DNA of 8,321 bases, taken from positions 10,611 through 18,931 of the forward strand of contig PLSJ01000423.1 of assembly GCA_003165115.1 (NCBI GenBank). Direction: 5' to 3'. This document shows positions 1 to 5,162 of this stretch, in pieces (position 1 is the first letter of the stretch; every line of letters starts with the position of its first letter). This stretch comes from Syntrophaceae bacterium. Lineage in GTDB: Bacteria; Desulfobacterota; Syntrophorhabdia; Syntrophorhabdales; WCHB1-27. A model generated the notes under the pieces. The model searched no databases and was not told where the DNA came from. It was given only the letters and a program-made list of their open reading frames with translations. The translations under genes and the position numbers were made by a program.

Positions 1-226
1 TGAAGGCGTTCTTCACCCTGTCGGGCAAACTGTCGATGAGACGGTTGAGGACCGTCGTCTTGCCCGTGCCCACCTCCCCCGTGAGGGCGATGAACCCTTT
101 CTTCTCGTTGATCCCGTAGAACAGGGAAGCAAGGGCTTCCTCGTGCGCCTCCGTCATGAAGAGAAAGCGCGGGTCGGGCGTTACGCTGAAGGGCTTTTCT
201 GAAAATCCGTAGAAACGGGTGTACAT
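1..226 (-). CDS. ExeA/XrtA-associated-type AAA ATPase, N-terminal part (cut by window edge)
   Basis: Only the first 75 codons lie in the window; the gene continues past base 1. The protein opens with MYTRFYGFSEKPFSVTPDPR, the characteristic start of the ExeA/GspA-like ATPases found beside general-secretion and exopolysaccharide (XrtA/PEP-CTERM type) loci. A Walker A P-loop, GEVGTGKTT, lies at about residues 50-58, so ATP binding is expected; Walker B and sensor motifs are outside the window. The start is the ATG at 226-224, preceded on the minus strand by TAGGAG, whose TAG is the stop codon of the upstream Wzz gene (6-bp gap), which suggests translational coupling. As third gene of the export operon it probably energises or regulates polysaccharide assembly or export at the inner membrane. 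Whether it belongs to the XrtA-associated subfamily or a general ExeA type cannot be decided from this fragment. Confidence 0.85.
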   Translation of the reverse strand, partial: MYTRFYGFSEKPFSVTPDPRFLFMTEAHEEALASLFYGINEKKGFIALTGEVGTGKTTVLNRLIDSLPDRVKNAF

Positions 227-232
227 AGACTC

Positions 233-1726
233 CTATGCTTCCTGTCCTTCATGGGGCGATCCGGCGATGGAGGCGAGCACGGGCAGGCCGAGGCGCCGCT
301 CCACGTCCTGGGCCGTGTTGAAGGTGCGGCCGAGATATTCCGAGAAGAGCGCGGCCCCAACCGCCGCCGCGGCCCCCAGCACGATGGAAAGGGCGATGTC
401 GGCGAGCTTCTTCGGCTTCACCGGCTTTATCGGGACGGCCGCCGCCTGTATGATGCTGACGTTTGCCATCTTCTTCCGGTTCATATCGTCCGAGATGCGG
501 GCTTCCTCATATTTCTGCACGTATACCTGGTAGTTGGCCTCGTTGATCGCCGCCTCCCGCTTCAGGCCCTGGAAGTCTTTCTCCTGGTGGTCCAGCTCCC
601 TGAGCTCGGCATTGACCCTGGCAGCCTGGGGGCCGAGGGAGGCGAGTCTTGCCTTCTGCGCGCTGAGGTCGGCTTCCGTCTGTATGCGTTCCTTCTCTGC
701 CGCCTGGTAGACAAGGTTCCCGGTCCTGACCTTGGACGTGACGTCTTTTTCCTGCGCGGCGAGAAAATTGGTCGTCATCCGGATCTGTTTGCGCACGTCC
801 TTGACCGGCAGGCTGTCTTCCTTGTACCTGACCAGAAGGTCCTGCTCCTTCAACCGAAGTTCCAGCATCTTCGATTTCGCATCGGTGATGATGTTTCCCT
901 GCTCCGAGGACGCGAAGGCATTCCCGTCTTCCATCATCGCGCGGGACTGCGCCCTGAGCGATCTCAGCTTCTCTTGCAGCCCGCTGATGGCGTTCTCCGT
1001 CTCTTTGTAAGCGGTGTCCAATTTCATGCGCTGTTCGAGGATGAGCTTTCTCTGCTCATCGAGGGAGTAGACGGCCCGCGCCTGTTTGAACGTCTGAAGC
1101 GCATCTTCCGACGTTTTGAGCTTCCGACGGTAATCGGCGAGCTGCTCTTCGAGGAAGGAGGGCTTCGGGTCGCTGTAAACCTGGAGATGTTTCTCCTTGA
1201 AGTAGTCGAGCAGGAGGTCTACCGCCCTGGCCGCAAGGCGCGGGTCGTTGTGCTGAAAGCTGACGTCGATGACGTTCGATCTTTTGACCCCCTCCACCTT
1301 CAGTTTTTTGCCGAACTCGATTATCGCGACCTCTTTCGCCGTCACCCCTTTGGGGAATTTCTTCTCCGCCAGGTCGGGGTAGAGCTTCTCCATCCCGATG
1401 GCGGTGATCACCTTCTCCGCGAGGTCGCGGTCGGTGAGGATCTGTATCTCCGAGTTGATGGTTTCTTCATGATTTTGTTGATTGAGAGAGATGACCGGGG
1501 TCCTGTCCCTGCCAACCTCCGGCTGATAGAGGTACTCTCTTCCCAGCTTGATCAGCACGCTCGATCTCGCTTCATAGGTAGGGGTGGACAGGGCCAGGCC
1601 GATAATGACCATGCTGACGATGCCGAGAAAGACAGCTTCCATCTTCGTCCTGTGCTTGAAGAGGATCGTCAGGAAATCCCTGAGCGTTCCGGCCTGCTGC
1701 GCTGCGTCCCGTCTCTGTTCGGTCAT
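233..1726 (-). CDS. Wzz/GumC-family polysaccharide chain-length determinant (PCP protein)
   Basis: 497-residue inner-membrane polysaccharide co-polymerase. A transmembrane helix lies near residues 30-49 and is followed by the Wzz fold (YEARSSVLIKLGREYLYQPE, then residues resembling NSEIQILTDRDLAEKVI). A long charged, coiled-coil-rich periplasmic middle spans roughly residues 170-400. A second transmembrane helix near 441-465 is followed by the GumC-type cytoplasmic end RTFNTAQDVERRLGLPVLASIAG. No tyrosine-kinase (BY-kinase) domain is fused, and the protein stops shortly after that motif, so it is the co-polymerase alone. I chose the ATG at 1726-1724 because GTAGGAGG lies 7 bases upstream; an in-frame ATG eight codons earlier has no such site and would overlap the preceding gene. 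The TAG inside that ribosome binding site is the stop of the OPX gene. It likely acts with OPX and the downstream ATPase to set chain length and move polymer through the envelope. Confidence 0.93.
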   Translation of the reverse strand: MTEQRRDAAQQAGTLRDFLTILFKHRTKMEAVFLGIVSMVIIGLALSTPTYEARSSVLIKLGREYLYQPEVGRDRTPVISLNQQNHEETINSEIQILTDRDLAEKVITAIGMEKLYPDLAEKKFPKGVTAKEVAIIEFGKKLKVEGVKRSNVIDVSFQHNDPRLAARAVDLLLDYFKEKHLQVYSDPKPSFLEEQLADYRRKLKTSEDALQTFKQARAVYSLDEQRKLILEQRMKLDTAYKETENAISGLQEKLRSLRAQSRAMMEDGNAFASSEQGNIITDAKSKMLELRLKEQDLLVRYKEDSLPVKDVRKQIRMTTNFLAAQEKDVTSKVRTGNLVYQAAEKERIQTEADLSAQKARLASLGPQAARVNAELRELDHQEKDFQGLKREAAINEANYQVYVQKYEEARISDDMNRKKMANVSIIQAAAVPIKPVKPKKLADIALSIVLGAAAAVGAALFSEYLGRTFNTAQDVERRLGLPVLASIAGSPHEGQEA

Positions 1727-1736
1727 GAAGGGCCTC

Positions 1737-2432
1737 CTACGGCGCTGCAACGTAATATCCGAAGCCGGGGCTGATGGGCAGGTTATTCTTGATGTACATC
1801 GTCATCCACTTGTTCACGTTGGCGATCGGAGATTTAGGCAAAAAGACGATGTCGGAGGGGAGGAGCAGGATATCCTGGCCCATATTCTTGCCGTTGACAA
1901 TCTCTTCCAGGTTTATCGGGATGGCCATCGGCTCGTTGTTTTGACCGCGACGGATCAAGATTATCTCGTTAAGGCGAGCGGTGTCTTTACAGCCCCCCGC
2001 GAGGGCGATGCCCTGTATCACCGTCACCTGTCCGGTGAGGGGGAAGAGGCCCGGTTTATTCACCTCGCCGTCGACGTAGAACCTCTGCGCGGCGAACCCG
2101 CGAACGGAAACGGTTATCGCGGTCCGCTGGACGATCGGTTCGTAGCGCTCCCTGAGCAGCGAAGTAAGCGTCGAAGGGGTCATGTCGAGGACCGTCAGGT
2201 CACCGACGAGCTGAAGCGTTATGCAGCCGTCCGGACGGACAATCACCCTGTCGTTCAGCTCGGGGTTGTAGAAAAACCTGACATCCAGATCGTCGCCTGC
2301 CTGGATGCGGTACGCCGGTTGGGGAAAGGCGTTCGCCCGGACCCGTGAATCGCTCACCGGAACCGGGTTCACGACCATCGTGCCGCAGGACACCAGGAGC
2401 AGCACCGCGAGCATCATTGCAAAGACACGCAT
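1737..2432 (-). CDS. Polysaccharide export outer-membrane lipoprotein (OPX, Wza-like, SLBB domain)
   Basis: 231-residue exporter. The N-terminus MRVFAMMLAVLLLVSC is a lipoprotein signal with lipobox LVSC, the modified cysteine being residue 16. A Poly_export domain follows (from about residue 40: YRIQAGDDLDVRFFYNPELN, then VRPDGCITLQLVGDL), and then an SLBB domain (FYVDGEVNKPGLFPLTGQVT, LAGGCKDTARLNEIILIRR). A tail contains ILLLPSDIVFLPKSPIANVN. This is the size and order of short OPX proteins of exosortase-linked and similar exopolysaccharide loci. Known family members form the periplasmic/outer-membrane conduit for polysaccharide and work with a PCP partner, here encoded 10 bp downstream. 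The start ATG (2432-2430) has GAGGT about 8 bases upstream. It is the first gene after a long regulatory leader (c-di-GMP riboswitch and two ops elements). Confidence in the family is high; the polymer exported is unknown. Confidence 0.95.
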   Translation of the reverse strand: MRVFAMMLAVLLLVSCGTMVVNPVPVSDSRVRANAFPQPAYRIQAGDDLDVRFFYNPELNDRVIVRPDGCITLQLVGDLTVLDMTPSTLTSLLRERYEPIVQRTAITVSVRGFAAQRFYVDGEVNKPGLFPLTGQVTVIQGIALAGGCKDTARLNEIILIRRGQNNEPMAIPINLEEIVNGKNMGQDILLLPSDIVFLPKSPIANVNKWMTMYIKNNLPISPGFGYYVAAP

Positions 2433-2525
2433 TATCGATCACCTCGTCAACAGGGAGAGTCTTGCCGCCTTGCCGCGGCGCGCCGTCTTTCGGATATCGA
2501 ACCCGCGACCGGGGCCGCGATAACG

Positions 2526-2537
2526 CAGGCTACCGCC
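2526..2537 (-). promoter_or_regulatory. ops/JUMPstart-like element, gene-proximal copy
   Basis: Second identical GGCGGTAGCCTG on the minus strand, exactly 80 bp downstream of the first and about 95 bp before the OPX start codon. It is followed by a GC-rich stem-loop candidate (GCGGC-CCCG-GTCGC, 2508-2521 region) and then by the GC-rich segment leading to the ribosome binding site. Retention of the exact 12-mer in two otherwise diverged repeat copies argues that this sequence is the selected part. Confidence 0.72.
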
Positions 2538-2605
2538 GTTCCGATTCCTGACCCAACCAGGCACTTCGGATGTTTTCGGCCATTTTTTTGCATGCCCGGA
2601 CAACG

Positions 2606-2617
2606 CAGGCTACCGCC
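2606..2617 (-). promoter_or_regulatory. ops/JUMPstart-like element, promoter-proximal copy
   Basis: The minus strand reads GGCGGTAGCCTG. The first eight bases are identical to the operon polarity suppressor core GGCGGTAG, and 11 of 12 match the E. coli ops GGCGGTAGCGTG; the differing base lies in the variable pair of the consensus. In enterobacteria this site pauses RNA polymerase and recruits RfaH to long surface-polysaccharide operons. It sits in the leader of the OPX-Wzz-ATPase operon, the expected context. Recognition by an RfaH-like or other NusG paralog in this organism is inference. Confidence 0.72.
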
Positions 2618-2682
2618 GTTCCGATTCCCGGGGTAACCCGACACGTCGGACATCCTGGGCCATTCTCTTTGCATGCGTTCTA

Positions 2683-2790
2683 TTATTCGGCGGCTGGGCT
2701 GTCTCAGGAGCAGGATCAATCGTGGGGATTGTTTCCGAGACCCGTTGGCTTTCCGTCCCACCCTCGCGGGTGGTTTGGCGTTTCGTAAGA
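2683..2790 (-). ncRNA. c-di-GMP-I (GEMM) riboswitch aptamer
   Basis: On the minus strand the order and spacing match the GEMM-I aptamer. CGCCAAACC is followed by the hairpin CCACCC-GCGA-GGGTGG (2773-2758) with a GNRA tetraloop. Next comes GACGGAAAGCC (canonical form GACGCAAAGCC), then GGGTCTC pairing with GAGAC (2741-2737 with 2705-2701) around a nested CAATC/GATTG stem. It closes with AGCCCAGCCGCCGAA, matching the usual AGCC-GG-GCCGA end. Aligned to the Vibrio Vc2 aptamer, the base at position 20 is a G and the position-92 C is kept, which would favour c-di-GMP over cGAMP. It begins almost at the predicted transcription start and controls the export operon; no obvious U-tract terminator follows, so the expression platform is unclear. 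Confidence 0.82.
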
Positions 2791-2818
2791 ACATATTATA
2801 CAATGTCTCACAATATGT
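2791..2818. promoter_or_regulatory. Inverted repeat overlapping the operon promoter (possible operator)
   Basis: Seven-base arms ACATATT (2791-2797) and AATATGT (2812-2818) are perfect inverted repeats separated by 14 bp, covering the -10 and reaching into the -35. The placement would suit a dimeric repressor, but AT-rich promoters produce such symmetry by chance, so this is tentative. Confidence 0.3.
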
Positions 2819-2821
2819 CAA
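2793..2821 (-). promoter_or_regulatory. Sigma-70 type promoter of the polysaccharide export operon
   Basis: The minus strand has a perfect -35 hexamer TTGACA (2821-2816). It is followed by the overlapping -10 choices TATAAT (2800-2795, 15-bp spacer) or TAATAT (2798-2793, 17-bp spacer). Initiation would fall near 2786-2788, at the 5' edge of the riboswitch, giving a leader of about 355 nt before the OPX start. The near-consensus strength suggests that control acts mainly after initiation, through the leader. Confidence 0.8.
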
Positions 2822-2951
2822 GTAAAATCCTGCGGGCTGTGACGCTGCAATACAACATGCTTTGACAAGCCTCATGGATCGCCCCGGAAGCGGGGCCGGA
2901 CACGGCGTTTCTCTCCCGTGAGAGGCCACCTGCCTCCGTGCATCATTCCCG

Positions 2952-2980
2952 GTTTCATTCGTGATATGTGGTGCTATAAT
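2952..2980 (+). promoter_or_regulatory. Extended -10 promoter candidate for the ankyrin-repeat gene
   Basis: TGCTATAAT at 2972-2980 gives a perfect -10 (TATAAT, 2975-2980) with the TGn extension, which often compensates for a poor -35; only a weak match (around 2952-2958) lies at the right distance. Transcription would start near 2987, about 50 nt before the GTG start codon at 3038. The gene is divergent from the export operon. Confidence 0.5.
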
Positions 2981-3037
2981 AATCGAAACGATCCAGGCCA
3001 TCGGCAAGGGTGGACCAAAAAAGCTGTAGGAGGGACT

Positions 3038-3823
3038 GTGGATAATACGCAACCCTTACACGACGCCGTTCGGGATGGCGACCTGGAACAGGTGAAGGCA
3101 TTGCTTGGTGAGAATCGCGATTTGGTATTCAGCAAGACCGACGACGGGTGGACGCCTTTGCACTGGGCGGCAGTTTATGCCCACGAGGACGTGGCGGCGT
3201 TGCTGCTTGCCTGCGGGGCCGAGGTCGACGCCAGGACCGACGAAGGCGCGACTTCTTTGCACTGGGCGGCAGAGAAAGGCCACAAGGAAATGGCGGCGTT
3301 GCTCCTGGCGAACGGGGCGGAGGTGAACGCCAAAACCAACAAGGGTTCCACGCCTCTGCACATAACGGCGTTTAATGCCTGCACGGACGTGGCGGCGCTG
3401 CTGATATCCAACAAAGCCGGCGTCAACGTCAGGACCGACGACGGCCGAACGCCTTTGCACTGGGCAGCAGAGAAAGGCCACGAGGAAGCGGCGGCGTTGC
3501 TCCTGACCAACGAGGCAGAGGTCGACGCGAGGACCAACGACGGCTGGACACCTCTGCACCGGGCCGCGGAGAAGGGCCACAGGGAGGTGGGGGAGCTGCT
3601 GCTGGCGAACGGGGCGGAAGTCAACGCCACGACCGACAAGGGTTCCACGCCTTTGCACTGGGCGGCGTTTAACGGCCGCAAGGACGTGGCGGAGCTGCTG
3701 CTGGCACACAAGGCGGAGGTCAACGCCAAGAACGACAACGGCTGGACACCTTTGCACGTGGCGGCGTACAGGGGCCACAAGAACGTGGCGGAGCTGCTGC
3801 GCCGGCACGGCGGCCACGCATAA
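3038..3823 (+). CDS. Ankyrin-repeat protein (eight repeats)
   Basis: 261 residues consisting almost entirely of ankyrin repeats. A degenerate first unit (residues 2-34, QPLHDAVRDGDLEQVKALL) is followed by seven 33-residue units starting at residues 35, 68, 101, 134, 167, 200 and 233, the last one shortened. Each carries the diagnostic G-TPLH-AA core and LLL-GAEVNA helix end. I place the start at GTG 3038 because AGGAGG lies 5 bases upstream and the protein then begins directly with the first repeat; the frame is open further upstream but without a comparable site. With this start there is no signal peptide, so a cytoplasmic protein-binding scaffold is likely. Partners cannot be inferred; the gene is divergent from the export operon and has no obvious operon mate. 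Bacterial ankyrin proteins sometimes partner with catalases or toxins, but neither is present here. Confidence 0.93.
   Translation: MDNTQPLHDAVRDGDLEQVKALLGENRDLVFSKTDDGWTPLHWAAVYAHEDVAALLLACGAEVDARTDEGATSLHWAAEKGHKEMAALLLANGAEVNAKTNKGSTPLHITAFNACTDVAALLISNKAGVNVRTDDGRTPLHWAAEKGHEEAAALLLTNEAEVDARTNDGWTPLHRAAEKGHREVGELLLANGAEVNATTDKGSTPLHWAAFNGRKDVAELLLAHKAEVNAKNDNGWTPLHVAAYRGHKNVAELLRRHGGHA
3140..3820 (+). repeat. 99-bp coding tandem repeats (ankyrin units 2-8)
   Basis: Seven in-frame 99-bp units are recognisable at DNA level. Stretches such as CCTTTGCACTGGGCGGC and GAGAAAGGCCAC recur nearly unchanged between units, most clearly units 3 and 5 and units 6 and 7. Such similarity suggests relatively recent duplication or homogenisation among units. 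Confidence 0.85.
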
Positions 3824-3879
3824 GACGCACAAAACTCATCAAGCACCCTTATTCAGCAACCAGTCAAAAGGCCGCGAAA

Positions 3880-3902
3880 CGGGGGGGACCAGACGGCCCC
3901 CG
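3880..3902 (+). terminator. GC-rich stem-loop after the ankyrin gene
   Basis: CGGGGG (3880-3885) can pair with CCCCCG (3897-3902) around an 11-nt loop, 57 nt after the ankyrin stop codon. No T-run follows, so it is only a possible transcription stop or RNA-stabilising hairpin. Confidence 0.3.
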
Positions 3903-3946
3903 GACAGATCGTCGACAGACAGCACGAACCGGTTGGGACCCGAAAA

Positions 3947-4094
3947 GTGGGGAGCGCCAACATCGCCGTCTTCGGCATCTTTACGGACAGGCAGGCGGCG
4001 GAACAAGCTATTGATGCCCTGAAGACGGCCGGGTTCCGACTTCGGGGCCACCGACAGGCCGCTGCCCAGGGGAGAAGAATACAAGGAAAGATAG
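3947..4094 (+). pseudogene. Remnant of a YflT/general stress protein 17M-like gene (internal deletion)
   Basis: From a GTG at 3947 the reading frame gives SANIAVFGIFTDRQAAEQAI then DALKTAGFR, the recognisable N-terminus of small general-stress-type proteins (VFGI-.-R--AE-A-D-L--AGFR). The similarity stops there. One frame shift later (from about 4035) the sequence reads SDFGATDRPLPRGEEYKER and ends in TAG at 4092-4094. From memory this resembles the polar C-terminal tail of the same family, whose members are usually about 150-180 residues with a Gly/Ala-rich centre. I infer that the central part was deleted and the ends joined out of frame. No ribosome binding site precedes the GTG. The first half is convincing; the assignment of the tail is weaker. 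Confidence 0.45.
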
Positions 4095-4126
4095 AAGTCG
4101 GGCAGCCCCTATCCGAAGACGCAAGA

Positions 4127-4166
4127 ACGACCGGGGGAGCGCCACCAGTGGCGCTCCCCCGGTCGT
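4127..4166. terminator. Long perfect hairpin between converging genes
   Basis: A 19-bp perfect stem (ACGACCGGGGGAGCGCCAC and its complement) closes around a 2-base centre, CA at 4146-4147. It lies between the plus-strand ankyrin gene and remnant and the minus-strand DUF3618-like gene, where a bidirectional terminator is expected. There is no T-rich tail on either strand, so a typical intrinsic mechanism is doubtful; it might act with Rho or as an RNA end stabiliser. Confidence 0.5.
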
Positions 4167-4212
4167 CTGGTCCGTCGGAATGATCGTCTCCGTTTTCGCG
4201 AAAGGGCGACCT

Positions 4213-4554
4213 TCAGCGCCTCCCTCGCATCAGCCTGCCGATCACTAGGGGAGCGAAGATAGCGATGCCGATCACTAGGGGAATAATTGGGTACTCCTTT
4301 GCCGCCGCCTGCGCCTTCCTGGTGAATTCGACGGCGGTCCTGGCGGCTGAACTCGCCATCTGTCGCGGTTTTTCTACGGCCGCCTCCCGCACTTGCGCCA
4401 AGGCCCTGTTCTTGAGCGCCTCATAGGAGACACGGGCCCTGATCTCCCGGATCGTCTGCACGAGGTTTCCCTCGGCGTCCCTGACGTCCCGCCTGAGCGT
4501 ATCGATGCCTTCTTCGGTGTCCGCCGCCGCTAAGCCAGTTTCTCTCGCAGCCAT
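4213..4554 (-). CDS. DUF3618-like small membrane-anchored protein
   Basis: 113 residues. The front half (residues 16-45, EGIDTLRRDVRDAEGNLVQT, IREIRARVS) resembles the DUF3618 signature, in which an LRRDIE-R--L--T---I-A-L helix is followed by a C-terminal membrane anchor. A basic/Ala-rich helix follows, then a hydrophobic segment near residues 89-106 and a short RLMRGRR tail, so it is probably an inner-membrane protein with a coiled N-terminal part in the cytoplasm. I chose the ATG at 4554 because AAGGAGGAGG precedes it; a longer reading from upstream ATGs lacks this and would run through the neighbouring gene. It starts 25 bp inside the end of the preceding YqjE-like gene, so the two are translationally coupled. 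The final membrane segment contains a 30-bp duplication giving PLVIG twice. Function is unknown; homologous pairs are often linked to envelope stress. Confidence 0.75.
   Translation of the reverse strand: MAARETGLAAADTEEGIDTLRRDVRDAEGNLVQTIREIRARVSYEALKNRALAQVREAAVEKPRQMASSAARTAVEFTRKAQAAAKEYPIIPLVIGIAIFAPLVIGRLMRGRR
4236..4282 (-). repeat. In-frame 17-bp direct repeat (30-bp period) in the DUF3618-like membrane segment
   Basis: TGCCGATCACTAGGGGA occurs at 4236-4252 and again at 4266-4282, 30 bp apart. The unit adds ten residues and encodes PLVIG at the start of each copy within the transmembrane helix. The exact identity points to a recent slippage or short tandem duplication. Confidence 0.85.
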
Positions 4555-4922
4555 ATTCCCTCCTCCTTGAGCATCTCCATCGTCTGTTTTGGCGCCCATT
4601 GTGTCTTCCCAAGCCTCCTGATCCCTATGAGGGCAACGCTCCCTCCCGCCGCGGACAGAAAGAGACCGACGATGAGGGCTGAGAGCCACGCGGGCAGGAC
4701 AGAGGCGATGACGATGACGAGGGCGGCCGTGAGGGTGAGCAGTCCGACGACCATGCAGAAGACGCCTGCCAGCATAAGTATCATGTCGACTTTCAGCCAC
4801 GCGATCCGCGCCCTGATTTCGGCGCGCATAAGGGCGAGGTCGGTCCTCACGATCCGTTTAGCCTCCGCGGAAAGGCGGGAGAACAGCTCCCCGAGCGAAA
4901 TGTCCTTTATGTCCCAGTACAT
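4530..4922 (-). CDS. YqjE-like membrane protein (phage holin superfamily, PF07332/DUF1469)
   Basis: 130 residues: an amphipathic charged N-terminus (DISLGELFSRLSAEAKRIVR, then TDLALMRAEIRAR), two hydrophobic helices (about 46-74 and 77-101) joined by a short SVLPAW turn, and a basic tail. This is the layout of the PF07332 'putative actinobacterial holin-X/YqjE' group. Despite the family name, members outside phages are chromosomal inner-membrane proteins of unknown role, often beside DUF883 or DUF3618 genes, as here. The start ATG has GGAGGTGA a few bases upstream, nearly a full match to the 16S anti-Shine-Dalgarno, implying strong translation. Its last codons overlap the downstream DUF3618-like gene by 25 bp. 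No other phage gene is nearby, so a lysis holin is unlikely. Confidence 0.85.
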   Translation of the reverse strand: MYWDIKDISLGELFSRLSAEAKRIVRTDLALMRAEIRARIAWLKVDMILMLAGVFCMVVGLLTLTAALVIVIASVLPAWLSALIVGLFLSAAGGSVALIGIRRLGKTQWAPKQTMEMLKEEGIWLREKLA

Positions 4923-5162
4923 ATCTCACCTCCACACATCTGCTTTCGCCCATCACCCATCCCCGCTAAAGGCCTGGGAACCGGCGTGGCTATAGGCCTA
5001 ATCTGGCAACGACGTTTTGAACAGTCAAGTGGCCCCGTGCCATTGAGCGGCCTTTCCTTGACATAGCCGCCACGAGTATCCAGCTTTATTGAAGAGACCG
5101 ATCTCGCAGAAGGTTGTTGCCTTCTTCGGTGCAATCATTGAAACCGTAAAAGGAGACCACAC
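4923..5162. other. Divergent intergenic region between the YqjE-like and DUF4398 genes
   Basis: 240 bp of regulatory space for two divergent units. On the plus strand TTGACA occurs at 5058-5063 with only weak -10 choices after it (CAGCTT at 17 bp, TTTATT further on). On the minus strand TTGACT (about 5032-5027) has weak -10 candidates around GATTAG. I see no strong promoter, structured RNA or coding sequence; an alternative sigma factor might serve these genes. Confidence 0.35.

Larger units (their letters stand above)
2522..2681 (-). repeat. Two tandem 80-bp imperfect repeats in the leader of the export operon
   Basis: Two copies with a period of 80 bp: 2522-2601 and 2602-2681. The first 27 bases of each (plus strand, 2522-2548 and 2602-2628) are identical; the rest is diverged but alignable, including a shared GGCCAT-T-rich-GCATGC block. 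Read on the minus strand (the transcribed direction) both copies preserve a UCCGA/UCGGA pairing with a variable hairpin inside, and both end with GGCGGTAGCCTGCGTT. In the promoter-proximal copy AACGCA near its start can pair with UGCGUU at its end. The strongest identity is around the ops core, suggesting the repeat is a regulatory module duplicated as a unit rather than a decayed gene. Confidence 0.9.

Noticed and set aside
251..1774. A 507-codon open frame on the plus strand opposite the Wzz/GumC gene
   Set aside because: Its composition is arginine/leucine-rich without domain signatures, it has no ribosome binding site, and the opposite strand encodes a clear family member; it is an antisense shadow typical of GC-rich genes.
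2522..2681. Tandem repeats considered as a CRISPR array
   Set aside because: There are only two copies, the units are adjacent with diverged but alignable remainder rather than unique spacers, and no cas gene is present.
2447..3052. A 201-codon minus-strand open frame across the leader of the export operon
   Set aside because: It runs through the promoter, riboswitch and tandem repeats, has no ribosome binding site or recognisable domain, and would start upstream of the promoter.
3056..3832. A 258-codon minus-strand open frame opposite the ankyrin gene
   Set aside because: Its apparent repeats are only the complement of the 99-bp ankyrin units; the plus-strand frame has the conserved residues.
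4555..4800. Longer N-terminus for the DUF3618-like protein
   Set aside because: The extension is Arg/His-rich, lies antisense-free but out of frame inside the YqjE-like gene, and lacks a ribosome binding site, whereas ATG 4554 has AAGGAGG.
4530..4922. Holin-superfamily gene considered as part of a prophage
   Set aside because: The YqjE-like branch is widespread on chromosomes, and no endolysin, capsid, tail, integrase or attachment site accompanies it.
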